Source: WHTF01 sp964482425 (lineage in GTDB: Bacteria; Desulfobacterota; Binatia; UBA9968). From it: a stretch of 20,410 nt of DNA. The notes beneath the pieces were generated by a model. It worked only from the letters and a program-made list of their open reading frames with translations, made no database searches and had not been told where the DNA came from. The DNA lies in the NCBI GenBank assembly GCA_964482425.1, contig CAYZXN010000259.1, forward strand, positions 1-20,410, in the 5' to 3' direction. Position numbers and translations under genes: made by a program. Positions 6,819 to 14,167 of the stretch are shown here, piece after piece (within the stretch, counting starts at the first letter, position 1; the number at the start of each line of letters is the position of its first letter).

Positions 6819-7799
6819 CTATTTCATCGCCTTGGCAAACCCCCGGATCGTCTCTTCTCTGCTCCCGCCCGGCGGGCTGTAGGGAATGATCGCGATCTGC
6901 TGGATGCCGGTTTTCTTGATGCGCTCGATCTGCGCGCGGCACTGATCGACGGTGCCGGCGATCGCGAATTTATCGACCAGCCAATCGGGCATAACTTCGG
7001 CGTGGTTCGCCTGCTGGTCCATGTGATGGTAGTAGTCGTAGGTTTTGCGGATCTCTTCCAAAACTTTTTGCTCGTTGGGATCGAGAATATACGGAAGCGG
7101 ATGGGCGACCACGCGGGCGACGTGGGCTTTCACCGCGTCCTTCGCCGGCGCCGAATCTGAAACCGCACAGGGCACCCAGAGAACTAGATTGATGTCTTCG
7201 AGCTTTCTGCCCGCGGCCTTCGCGCCGGCGGCGATCTTTTCTTTTGCGTGCTCGATATATTCATCGGCGACACCGACCAGAACAATAATTCCATCGGCGA
7301 TGCGGCCGGACAGTTCGAGCATCTTCGGGCCGCTGGCGGCGACGTAGATGGGCACTTTGCCGTTGCAAGGATGCAGCAGGTGAATCTTGCCGCTTGGCAG
7401 CTGCGCTTCTTTTCCTTCGAACAGCGCGCGCATTTGCTCCAGGGACTTTTCGAAGTTAGCGAGCGTTGACGGCTTCAACCCCATGGTTTCCACCGAGCTG
7501 TCGCCGAGCCCGATGCCGACGATCATGCGGCCCGGCGCGTATTCTTCGAGCGTCGCGTAAGCGCTGGCAAGCACCGACGGATGGCGGGTGAGCGGATTAG
7601 TCACGCCCGTGCCGAATTTGACCTTCGTCGTGTTGAGCATCATCGCTGTCATATTGACGTAGGCTTCGCGCCAGATGAGGTGCGAGTCGCCGACCCAGAT
7701 ATGACTGTAGCCGGATTCTTCACTCACCTTGGCCAGATGAATCATTTTCTGCAGCGGTTCGGTGGGAAAAAGTCCCACGCCGAAATCAAAAGCGCTCAC
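6819..7799 (-). CDS. LLM-class flavin-dependent oxidoreductase
   Basis: This 326-residue TIM-barrel protein belongs to the luciferase-like monooxygenase superfamily, which uses FMN or coenzyme F420. Visible family features are the N-terminal FDFGVGLFPTEP, HIWVGDSHLIWREAYV (33-48), FGTGVTNPLTRHPSVLASAY (62-81), GRMIVGIGLGDS (90-101) and VPIYVAASGPKMLELSGRIADG in the second half. The TNP-x4-HP arrangement resembles the methylene-tetrahydromethanopterin reductase/F420-dependent branch, but the cofactor cannot be settled by eye. The start is GTG at 7799, supported by AAGGAG overlapping the upstream gene's TAA; the gap between the two genes is only 12 bases, so they are co-transcribed and probably coupled. 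The pairing with an enamidase-like amidohydrolase suggests oxidation of a substrate or product of the same small-molecule pathway. That is an inference. Confidence 0.9.
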   Translation of the reverse strand: MSAFDFGVGLFPTEPLQKMIHLAKVSEESGYSHIWVGDSHLIWREAYVNMTAMMLNTTKVKFGTGVTNPLTRHPSVLASAYATLEEYAPGRMIVGIGLGDSSVETMGLKPSTLANFEKSLEQMRALFEGKEAQLPSGKIHLLHPCNGKVPIYVAASGPKMLELSGRIADGIIVLVGVADEYIEHAKEKIAAGAKAAGRKLEDINLVLWVPCAVSDSAPAKDAVKAHVARVVAHPLPYILDPNEQKVLEEIRKTYDYYHHMDQQANHAEVMPDWLVDKFAIAGTVDQCRAQIERIKKTGIQQIAIIPYSPPGGSREETIRGFAKAMK

Positions 7800-7811
7800 T
7801 TCGTCTTCTCC

Positions 7812-8984
7812 TTAACAACAAGATTGGCTCGCGACCCGTTCCGGCGGCGGCGTCTGCTGGCTGCGCCCAGCCACTTGCACGACGCCATCGATGATGACGT
7901 AAGATATGCCCGGCAAATCGCCCGTGGCGAAAGAATCCAGCGCGTCCTTGGCAACCGAGCCGGTGATCTTATGCAGCAACACCACGTCCGCCGGACGGCC
8001 TTCTTCAAGCACACCCATATTCAAATCATGGGCGCGCCCGACATTGCCCGTGGCCATGCAGATGGATTTCTCCGGTTCGATTTCACCGACGGAAGATAGA
8101 AAAGCAATCTCGCGCAAGATACCGCGCGGCACGATGCCCGTGCCGCCGGGTGTATCGGTGCCGATGAGCACGCGGTGGTGTAAATTCTTCGCCTTGACGG
8201 CGCGAGCAAGAACGAGCGCCAAGCGATAATTTCCCGACGTGCAGATCTCCATGAAGCATTCGGTTTCGCCGGCGATGCGCAGCATGTCTTCTTCCGGCAT
8301 CGGGATCGGCCCGCCGGTGATGTGGCCGATGATATCCGGCTTGATTTTCTGCACCATGTCGAAGCCGGCCACCTGGCTCACCCCGGAGCGCGATACGCCA
8401 CCGGAATGGATCTTGACTTTGATGCCGCGGGCTTTCGCCCAGTTGACGTAGCGTTCGGCTTCGCCGTTAGGCAGCAGGTTGTAATCGTAAAAAATGAACT
8501 TGACCAGCTTGATGCCCAGCGCCTGGATTTCGTCGAAATCCTTCTCCGTCAGACCCGGCACCAATAACAGTGTGCCGGCGTGAACCTTGACCCCCGAAGG
8601 CCGGAGATTGTCGTAGCAGCGTTTAGTGACGATGGCGACCGACAAAGCGGTGCGAGCGTCCGGCGGCAGCGGCAGGCCGGGAAGGTGCAACTCGCCCGCC
8701 GAGATCAGCGCGGTCACGCCGCCATGCATGTAATTGGTTATCCATGTGAGCGAATTTTGTGCCGGGGTATATTCGCCGATGGACGGGTGCGAATGCGAAT
8801 CGATCAACCCCGGAATCGCCGTGATCCCATTGGCATCAATGATTTGATCGGCTTTTTGCTTCAAGCCGTTGCCGATCGCGCGAACGAGACCGTCTTCGAT
8901 GTAAATGGAATCCGCTTTCCGTAGCGGATCTTCCAACTTGCCGCTGACCAGGGTACCGATGTTTCTAATCAGGATGGAAGCCAT
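7812..8984 (-). CDS. Enamidase-like metal-dependent amidohydrolase
   Basis: This 390-residue amidohydrolase-superfamily protein has a beta-sandwich plus TIM barrel fold with a dinuclear metal site. Metal-binding candidates are the H-x-H pair His64/His66 (DSHSHP), Lys162 on strand 4 (KLVKFIF), His193 (KIHSGG), His221 (IIGHITGG) and Asp277 (IGTDTPGG). From memory it resembles the Eubacterium barkeri enamidase of nicotinate fermentation along its length: ALISAGELHLPG, RPSGVKVHAG, CMATGN and DLPGISYVIIDG all have counterparts there. Enamidase opens the cyclic amide 6-oxo-tetrahydronicotinate. In my recollection enamidase uses a Glu as metal bridge where this protein has Lys-Phe, so it may use the more common carboxylated lysine. 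ATG at 8984 starts the operon; a good promoter lies just upstream. The two terminal residues are Cys-Cys, which is unusual. Confidence 0.85.
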   Translation of the reverse strand: MASILIRNIGTLVSGKLEDPLRKADSIYIEDGLVRAIGNGLKQKADQIIDANGITAIPGLIDSHSHPSIGEYTPAQNSLTWITNYMHGGVTALISAGELHLPGLPLPPDARTALSVAIVTKRCYDNLRPSGVKVHAGTLLLVPGLTEKDFDEIQALGIKLVKFIFYDYNLLPNGEAERYVNWAKARGIKVKIHSGGVSRSGVSQVAGFDMVQKIKPDIIGHITGGPIPMPEEDMLRIAGETECFMEICTSGNYRLALVLARAVKAKNLHHRVLIGTDTPGGTGIVPRGILREIAFLSSVGEIEPEKSICMATGNVGRAHDLNMGVLEEGRPADVVLLHKITGSVAKDALDSFATGDLPGISYVIIDGVVQVAGRSQQTPPPERVASQSCC

Positions 8985-9003
8985 AAGTCATCGCTTGGGC
9001 GGA

Positions 9004-9031
9004 ACTATATCAGAGCGTCCATGAGTGTAAA
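9004..9031 (-). promoter_or_regulatory. Candidate sigma-70 promoter of the amidohydrolase-LLM operon
   Basis: On the minus strand, TTTACA (complement of 9026-9031) and TATAGT (complement of 9004-9009) are separated by 16 bases, each matching the consensus in five of six positions. A TG one base before the -10 gives an extended -10 element. Transcription would start near 8997, leaving a leader of about 13 bases before the ATG at 8984. It lies wholly in the 59-base gap after the permease-lipoprotein gene, so the operon need not depend on read-through from the metal operon. Confidence 0.55.
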
Positions 9032-9043
9032 GGGAAGCCAGAA

Positions 9044-10486
9044 CTACGAGTCAAAGCTTTGGCGAACAATTTCCTTGACCGCTTCGGCAGACAATTGGTC
9101 GATCGGCGCCGCCGTCGAAGAGGTTATTTTTTGCACGCGATGCTGCCAGGCGATTGTGCCGTCGTCGATGCGCACCAGTCTGAATTCGACCCGGCTGCGC
9201 AGTGGCGCGTGCGGATCGCTATCCCAGCGGCGAATGTCCGTTAACAGCAGGAAGCCCGAGAGATTGGCCTTGCGCGCAGCGCCGGCCGCGCCGGCGGCAT
9301 CGAAGGGAAACGCGCCGAGACGGCTATCGCTCCTCTCGGGGAAAGCGATTTTCACTGCCCTACCCTCCAGCTTGGTTTTGAGCTCCTCACGCAGCAGGTC
9401 CATGACAGTGGGACGGTAATTGGGACCGACCTTTTTTGCCATTTCCGCCAGCGAACGCAGCGGATTTGCGGCGGGCAGACGCAGGCTGGCATGAGTGCTG
9501 TTGCGCACCGGCGCTATCCAGAGGGTATCCCTGCGCAGTTCCTCTGTATGAGGAAATGGCTGGGACGCCGTGAGTGCGCCACTACAGCCTCCCAGAAACA
9601 CGAGAAGGCAGAGCCCGGCCAGACCGCGGCGTCTGCGCATCAGTAATTGAACTGCATAGATGAAAAATATCATCGCGCACCCCAGAGCCACGTCTGTTGG
9701 ACCCAGCGGCAGGTCCAGTCGAATCGATAGATAAAAACCAATGATAGCCATCAGCAGTCCCAGCAGCGACGACAAAACAAAAAAGGAACCCATGTCGCGC
9801 GCCAGGCCTCGGGCCGCCAGCGGCGGCAATACCATGAAGCCAAATACCAGCAGCGGCCCTGCCATGATGACTCCCACCGCGATACTCAAACCGCATAATG
9901 CGTAAAGCCAAAAACTCCATTGAATATTGCCGCCGGTGAGCAAAAACGCCAGATCGCGATCGAAGGACGTCAACAGGAACTCGCGACGGAAAAGAATCAA
10001 GCCGATCAGTACCACGCCGTAAACAGCCGCGAGAAGCTGGAGCTCCTGATGCGATAACGCGATCACTTCGCCCTTGAGGAGATTAACAATTTCCAACTCG
10101 CCGGCGGGATTGAAGACAATGAAGAGAATCGTCAGCGCCGACGCCAGCGCGTAGGCTGCGGCCAGGCGACCTTCCGGCGATCCCGCGGCCCGACGATCGA
10201 GATAGGCCAGCACACCCATGCCTATGAGTGTAAAAACCAGCGACCCGGCAGTCGCCAGCAACCGCTCGCCGGCGCCACCGTGGGTCGCTCCCGTCGCATG
10301 ATAGATCCAGAAAGTGAAAGCGACACCGCAAGCCGCGATCTGTGGCAGAGTAAGTCCGAGAAAAACCCGCCGCCGTAAAATCAGGTGCGCGCCCACCAGC
10401 GGGCAGACCAGGGCAAGGATCGCGCTACCCAGTAACGCCGGAAACAAAAGAAACGAGGGACTAAAGATCTCGAAAAAACTCACCAT
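9044..10486 (-). CDS. ABC-3 type metal permease fused in frame to a C-terminal lipoprotein domain
   Basis: This is one open frame of about 480 residues with two parts. Residues 1 to about 282 form a ZnuB/TroC-type (ABC-3) inner-membrane permease with about eight hydrophobic segments; landmarks are GAHLILRRRVFLGLTLPQIAACGVA near the N-terminus and AGPLLVFGFMVLPPLAAR, the conserved proline-rich segment before the last helices. Family members normally end at about 260-290 residues. Here the frame continues through MRRRRGLAGLCLLVFLGGCSG, a textbook lipoprotein signal with lipobox FLGGC, into a soluble domain of about 180 residues (LWIAPVRNSTH, FLLLTDIRRW, VEFRLVRIDDGTIAW) resembling GNA1162/LpoB-like lipoproteins. 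An internal ATG at 9640 could start the lipoprotein alone. The permease start is ATG 10486, overlapping the ATPase stop as ATGGTGA; GTG 10483 is equally possible. Confidence 0.85.
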   Translation of the reverse strand: MVSFFEIFSPSFLLFPALLGSAILALVCPLVGAHLILRRRVFLGLTLPQIAACGVAFTFWIYHATGATHGGAGERLLATAGSLVFTLIGMGVLAYLDRRAAGSPEGRLAAAYALASALTILFIVFNPAGELEIVNLLKGEVIALSHQELQLLAAVYGVVLIGLILFRREFLLTSFDRDLAFLLTGGNIQWSFWLYALCGLSIAVGVIMAGPLLVFGFMVLPPLAARGLARDMGSFFVLSSLLGLLMAIIGFYLSIRLDLPLGPTDVALGCAMIFFIYAVQLLMRRRRGLAGLCLLVFLGGCSGALTASQPFPHTEELRRDTLWIAPVRNSTHASLRLPAANPLRSLAEMAKKVGPNYRPTVMDLLREELKTKLEGRAVKIAFPERSDSRLGAFPFDAAGAAGAARKANLSGFLLLTDIRRWDSDPHAPLRSRVEFRLVRIDDGTIAWQHRVQKITSSTAAPIDQLSAEAVKEIVRQSFDS

Positions 10487-11160
10487 GGGTGATCGGCCGC
10501 CGCCCCTCGTTCCCATTCCACTCTTCCGGCGTCGACGCGCAGGATTCTACCGGTGACGCTGCGCACCATGCGCAGATCATGGCTGGAGAAAAATATCGCC
10601 TTGCCTTCTTCCCGGTTGATCTTGAGCAAAAGCTCGGTGATCGCCGCTTGTGATTCCGTGTCCACTCCCGACAACGGCTCATCGAGAATCATAATCTTCG
10701 GACCCACCATGAGAGCGCGGGCAATCAGGACGCGCTGCTTCTGCCCGCCGGACAGTGAAAAAAAAGCTCGCGGCGCCAGGTGACTCAATCCCACTTGTGC
10801 GAGCACATCGCCGATGCGCTTGCGCTCATTACCGGAAATCGCCGCGAACGGTTTGAGCCGGCCGTAGGCGCCCATTTCGACCACTTCTTTGACGCTGATC
10901 GGAAACGTGGCGTCGAGCGCCGCGCTTTGCGGGACGTACCCGAACTCGCCGAGCGCGCAGTCGCGTGTCAGCAATCCGTCGAGCACTGGCAAAAAACCGA
11001 GAATCGTTCTGAACAGCGTAGTTTTGCCCGATCCGTTCGGGCCGGCCATGGCGATGAAATCGCCGGGATAGATCTCAAGGTCAACGTCGTGCAAAACCGC
11101 CGCGTTCGCGTAGCCGAGTGTCGCCCTGTGCAATCTCACCAGAGGGAGCGACTTACCCAC
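10480..11160 (-). CDS. Metal ABC transporter ATP-binding protein (ZnuC/TroB type)
   Basis: This is the cytoplasmic ATPase that drives the neighbouring ABC-3 permease, about 226 residues. All nucleotide-binding motifs are intact: Walker A GPNGSGKTT, Q-loop in FGYVPQSA, ABC signature LSGGQKQR, Walker B IMILDEP with the catalytic Glu, D-loop SGVD and the switch His in FSSHD. The motif spacing and the VPQ loop are typical of zinc/manganese/iron chelate transporters. Start choice is not simple. No ATG exists; candidates are TTG 11178, GTG 11160 and GTG 11139. GTG 11160 (GKSLPLVRLHRATLGY) is preferred because GGGAG lies 11 bases upstream. That start and its ribosome-binding site sit inside a perfect hairpin (11144-11176). 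The stop overlaps the permease start. Confidence 0.9.
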   Translation of the reverse strand: MGKSLPLVRLHRATLGYANAAVLHDVDLEIYPGDFIAMAGPNGSGKTTLFRTILGFLPVLDGLLTRDCALGEFGYVPQSAALDATFPISVKEVVEMGAYGRLKPFAAISGNERKRIGDVLAQVGLSHLAPRAFFSLSGGQKQRVLIARALMVGPKIMILDEPLSGVDTESQAAITELLLKINREEGKAIFFSSHDLRMVRSVTGRILRVDAGRVEWERGAAADHPW

Positions 11161-11176
11161 TAGATAAGTCGCTCCC
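11144..11176 (-). promoter_or_regulatory. Perfect 12-bp hairpin at the binding-protein/ATPase junction
   Basis: GGGAGCGACTTA (11144-11155) and TAAGTCGCTCCC (11165-11176) are exact reverse complements separated by 9 bases. In the minus-strand mRNA the 5' arm carries the GGGAG that would serve as ribosome-binding site of the ATPase gene, and the loop (UCUAGUGGG) carries its GTG start. There is no U-run after the stem, so it is not a normal intrinsic terminator. It can act as an intercistronic stability or translation-control hairpin, lowering ATPase relative to binding protein. The symmetry is seen; the role is inferred. Confidence 0.6.
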
Positions 11177-11212
11177 AACTCGTATCGCTATCCCGGTTCA
11201 TTATCAGCCTCT

Positions 11213-12133
11213 TTACCCCTTCTGCATGGCGGCGAGCAAACTCTTGACGTTGTAGTCGATAAATTTAATGTAGCTGTCGGTGTCCGGGAGTGCGCCGGCG
11301 GTGCTTTGCAAGCGCACCACACGGGCGCCGGTCTGGCTCGCCAGCTGGCGCGGGAAACGGTCGCTCTGCGGGCCGTAAATTATCAGCTGCACCTTTTCCT
11401 GCTGCATCTTCTGCGTTAGAGCGATTAGATGATTGGGCGTCGGCTCGATTCCCGGCTTGCTCTCGATGGTGCCGATTTGCTGCAGTCCGAACCGTCTGGC
11501 AAAGTACGCCCAATCGCCGTGGTAGCCGACGAATTTGGCGCCTTTTAGAGGTGCCGCGACGCTCTGCCAGCGCTCGATCGCTTTGTCCAGTTCGAGCAGA
11601 TAGGCATCGAGGTTCTTGTCGAATGTCGCCTTATGCTGGGGGTAGTTGCGCGACAGACCCACGGCAATATTACGCGCCATGATCCTGCCGTTGTGCGGGT
11701 CGAGGTTGTAGTGCGGATTGCCTTTGGGGTGGACGTCGCCGCCGGCGCGGTCGATGCTCTGCGGCACCTCGGCAACAGCCACTCCCACCGAAGTGTCAAT
11801 GTGAGCCGCCTGGCCGGGCAGAATCTTCGGGTGGCTTGCCGCTTCCAACAATGCCGGCAACCAGGAAGCTTCAAGATCCAGCCCCATCACAACCAGAATA
11901 TCGGCTCGATTGAGTCTGGGAACAAAACTCGGCTTGACCGGCACCGCATGCATAAACTCCACGCCGCGGGTGAGACTCTCGACATTAACCAGTTCTTTGC
12001 CGATCTGCTTGGTAATGTCAGCCAGATCCGGAACCGTCGTAATGACGCGAACCGGTTGAGCATAAAGGTCGGTGCCAAGGCCGGCAATCAAAAGAATAGC
12101 GAAGACCGCCCCTAGAAGTTTTTTTCGCTTCAT
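11213..12133 (-). CDS. Periplasmic metal-binding protein of the TroA/ZnuA (cluster A-I) family
   Basis: This 306-residue solute-binding protein delivers metal to the ABC-3 permease. An N-terminal signal peptide is clear: MKRKK, a hydrophobic stretch over residues 6-20, and probable cleavage after LYA (23-25). Mature sequence starts VRVITTVPDLADI, the usual opening. Metal ligands by position are His62 (EFMHAVP), His141 (NPHYNLDP), His205 (GYHGDWAYFARRFGL) and Asp286 (DTDSY). Three histidines plus Asp match TroA/ZnuA-like sites, whereas typical manganese proteins have Glu at the third place; zinc is therefore likely but not proven. The large His-rich loop of E. coli ZnuA is absent, with only HPKGNPHYNLDPH in that area. 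ATG 12133 has AAGGAGATAG upstream and follows the porin stop by 19 bases. A perfect hairpin and a 52-base gap separate it from the ATPase gene. Confidence 0.92.
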   Translation of the reverse strand: MKRKKLLGAVFAILLIAGLGTDLYAQPVRVITTVPDLADITKQIGKELVNVESLTRGVEFMHAVPVKPSFVPRLNRADILVVMGLDLEASWLPALLEAASHPKILPGQAAHIDTSVGVAVAEVPQSIDRAGGDVHPKGNPHYNLDPHNGRIMARNIAVGLSRNYPQHKATFDKNLDAYLLELDKAIERWQSVAAPLKGAKFVGYHGDWAYFARRFGLQQIGTIESKPGIEPTPNHLIALTQKMQQEKVQLIIYGPQSDRFPRQLASQTGARVVRLQSTAGALPDTDSYIKFIDYNVKSLLAAMQKG

Positions 12134-12152
12134 GTGTCTATCTCCTTCCCCG

Positions 12153-13400
12153 TTAGCGCGTGCGGAAGCCGTGTGCGTGGGCGCCTAGTACGGTCGTCCA
12201 CTGCAGAAAGAACTGATGACCACGCTCTTCCCGCTCTTCGCGAACCTTGTCGTCGAGATAGCTGTACTGGAAACGCAGCCGGTTAAACTCGCTCAGGTTC
12301 CAAGTCACGAAGGGCGAATAGCCGATGGTCTTCTTGCCCGGGCTGGCAAGGCTGGGCGCATTGTCGTAGAGAAAACCCGCGGCCCATTCGCGCGTAAGCT
12401 TCGCTTCCGCATAGGCGTAACCGCCAAGGGCCAACATACGCCGGAATCCTGAGTCGCGCTCGACACGCTCGCTGTTGCCAAAAAGCTCTCCGCCCAGGGT
12501 AAACCCCTGATACAATGTGCTCGCCAGCGGCTGATAGCGGTAAGTCACGTCGACACCGTTCAAGGAGCGGCTGCCGCCGCGGTCGTCGGGAATGCGGATC
12601 GACGGCGTATATGCGAAGCTGGTGCCGAGCTCCACGCTGTGATTATCGGCGAGGTCGAAATATGTGTGCAGCCGGCTCAGATAAGTAAAGCGGCTCCAGG
12701 CCCGCGATTTGCCGTCATCCAGGCGGTCGTTTTCCTCGCCAATTTTGTTATAACCACCTACGGTGGCGCGCAAGAAAAACGGCGTCGGGAACAAATAACT
12801 CAACTCGGTGCCGTCCGCTTTGGATTCGCCACCGACGATCCGCTCCAACGACAGCGGCATGTTGACGAACGGCAGCTCATGCACGTGGAATTTAGGCAGG
12901 CGCCCGAAATCCGCAAAGAAACGGCCCGCCCGCGCTTGCAGGTTCCACGGCAGGGATGTCGTGACGATGGCGGCCTCTTCAAGCTCGACCTCATCTTTTT
13001 TGCCGGTAATAAAAGCGTAGGCTCGCGCATAAGGATCGATGGAAGCGGAAATTCCCAGCTCGGCGGCGCGGAAGTTAAAGTCTCCGCCGGCCTTGTCCCT
13101 ATGCTCCGCGGTGGCGTCGATAGCCAAGCCGATGGCGGGGTTGAGAATGGACGGCGCGCTTTGCACCGTCTTTACCGATGTTTCGACCTGGCCGAGCCTG
13201 GCCGAATCGGCAGCCTTCTCCTTTTCCAACTGTTCGATCCGGTTTAGAGCTTTTTGCAGGTCCTGTTGCATGCCTTTGACCATGGCTCTCAAGGCCTCCA
13301 GCTCGGAAGCCTGGGCCATGCATAAAGCGGGAAAAAGAAGTAAAAAGCCGATCAAAGACAATGCCGCAATCGGGCGCGGCTCCCCCAACGAATAAACCAT
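12153..13400 (-). CDS. Outer-membrane porin-like beta-barrel with N-terminal coiled coil, metal-uptake associated
   Basis: This 415-residue exported protein was recognised by architecture. ATG 13400 is chosen over an in-frame upstream extension because GGAGG lies 8-12 bases before it and the signal peptide follows directly (hydrophobic residues 11-27, cleavage near ALCMA). Residues 32-80 form a charged heptad coiled coil (LEALRAMVKGMQQDLQKALN..., RIEQLEKEKAA), as in trimeric porins. From about 84 to the end there are alternating strands rich in aromatic residues, such as LQARAGRFFADFGRLPKFH, FFLRATVGGYN and FNRLRFQYSYLDD. The last strand, HQFFLQWTTVLGAHAHGF, is a typical closing strand with a His-rich end seen in porins linked to zinc operons. 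It lies upstream of the binding protein in the same transcript, which implies a role in bringing metal across the outer membrane. Confidence 0.82.
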   Translation of the reverse strand: MVYSLGEPRPIAALSLIGFLLLFPALCMAQASELEALRAMVKGMQQDLQKALNRIEQLEKEKAADSARLGQVETSVKTVQSAPSILNPAIGLAIDATAEHRDKAGGDFNFRAAELGISASIDPYARAYAFITGKKDEVELEEAAIVTTSLPWNLQARAGRFFADFGRLPKFHVHELPFVNMPLSLERIVGGESKADGTELSYLFPTPFFLRATVGGYNKIGEENDRLDDGKSRAWSRFTYLSRLHTYFDLADNHSVELGTSFAYTPSIRIPDDRGGSRSLNGVDVTYRYQPLASTLYQGFTLGGELFGNSERVERDSGFRRMLALGGYAYAEAKLTREWAAGFLYDNAPSLASPGKKTIGYSPFVTWNLSEFNRLRFQYSYLDDKVREEREERGHQFFLQWTTVLGAHAHGFRTR

Positions 13401-13499
13401 GAGCAAACCTCCCTCAAGACAAACCAACTGCTCTTGCAGCGCCGCGCGCAAAGCCGAGGGCAAGAGCACACTCGATAAGAATAGACCGGAGACTTAGAA

Positions 13500-13844
13500 C
13501 TAAAACGAGAGAGGTGCCGGGGGAGCGCGAACGTTCTTGAGAGTATTCGATTCATCCGTCCACGATGCATCATCGTGAACCACGACAAACGCCGATTGCA
13601 GCAGCGGAGCACAGGTCCAGGTCCCGGAGCTCGGCGCCAAATGTATGCGCGTACCTTGTATGCAGGCGCATTCTTTAGCTACTTGCGCGCTCGCGGAAGC
13701 ATGGAAATGAAGGGGCAGGAAGAAGACAAACAACAAGACCGCCGCGCTGATCAGCCGGCGGAGTGGGTGCGGATTCTTAACCAACGATCCCAACACGCGA
13801 GGAACCTTAGCTAAACGGATTATCGATGTCAATGAATAAAGCAC
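13500..13844 (-). CDS. Small secreted Cys-containing protein heading the metal operon
   Basis: I do not recognise a named family with certainty. The reading frame carries a strong signal peptide, RRLISAAVLLFVFFLPLHFHASASA, then a short mature part of about 60 residues with three cysteines (KECACIQG and a later WTCAPLL). Its C-terminus, NVRAPPAPLSF, recalls the RAPP-type ends of small exported proteins (DUF2946-like) that often precede metal transport genes. The start is uncertain: the TTG/CTG-rich frame stays open to 13844, but a candidate promoter with -10 at 13804-13809 would place the real start later, for example GTG 13796 or TTG 13784, shortening it to about 95 residues. It ends 99 bases before the porin start on the same strand. 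It could be a metal chaperone or sensor; that is a guess. Confidence 0.6.
   Translation of the reverse strand: MLYSLTSIIRLAKVPRVLGSLVKNPHPLRRLISAAVLLFVFFLPLHFHASASAQVAKECACIQGTRIHLAPSSGTWTCAPLLQSAFVVVHDDASWTDESNTLKNVRAPPAPLSF
13804..13832 (-). promoter_or_regulatory. Candidate promoter of the metal-uptake operon
   Basis: On the minus strand a perfect TTGACA (complement of 13827-13832) is followed after 17 bases by TAAGGT (complement of 13804-13809), which keeps the three most conserved positions of a -10 box. Transcription would begin near 13797. I found no clear Zur-type AT-rich palindrome overlapping it. If used, it rules out the longest form of the small secreted protein. Confidence 0.35.
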
Positions 13845-14167
13845 AGGTGAACCGCAAGCACAGATCCGGACACCGATGAACTCTTCAGCGATTTGTAGTG
13901 CCTATGATTACCGCGCGCGGCGACTTGATCGGTCCAAGCGGTTCTTTCCATGAGGCCGAACTCGGCGGTAAACCTTCCCACCTGCGTTGCGTCTAAAATA
14001 TTGGGCTCCACTTCTGATTGCAGTACGCCTCAGCATCTAAGCGCGGCCGCTTTGCCGGTGGCAGGCGCGGAAAGGCAAAAAGGCTGCCCACGTTGGCACC
14101 AGCGGAAACTATGGCATGGGCTCTTCAGGGTTGCGTGGCAACGATCGATCGTGCCATTGAAGAGGGC
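13845..14167. other. Divergent intergenic region between metal operon and sigma-factor operon
   Basis: This is about 320 bases between two divergent operons. An in-frame extension of the sigma-factor gene reaches back to a TTG at 14018 but is non-homologous. A possible ECF-type promoter for the + strand is AACCTT (13971-13976) with GTCTAA (13991-13996), spaced 14 bases; ECF sigma factors usually transcribe their own operon from promoters with an AAC motif at -35, so this is plausible but weak. A short minus-strand open frame (13829-14011) overlaps it and looks spurious. I see no RNA gene or repeat here. Confidence 0.3.

Noticed and set aside
13829..14011. Minus-strand open frame of 60 codons in the divergent promoter region.
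   Set aside because: There is no recognisable motif, and it overlaps both candidate promoters and the 5' end of the small secreted gene.
14018..14167. N-terminal extension of the sigma factor from a TTG start.
   Set aside because: The extra 50 residues are not sigma-like and have no ribosome-binding site; ATG 14168 gives the normal ECF N-terminus.
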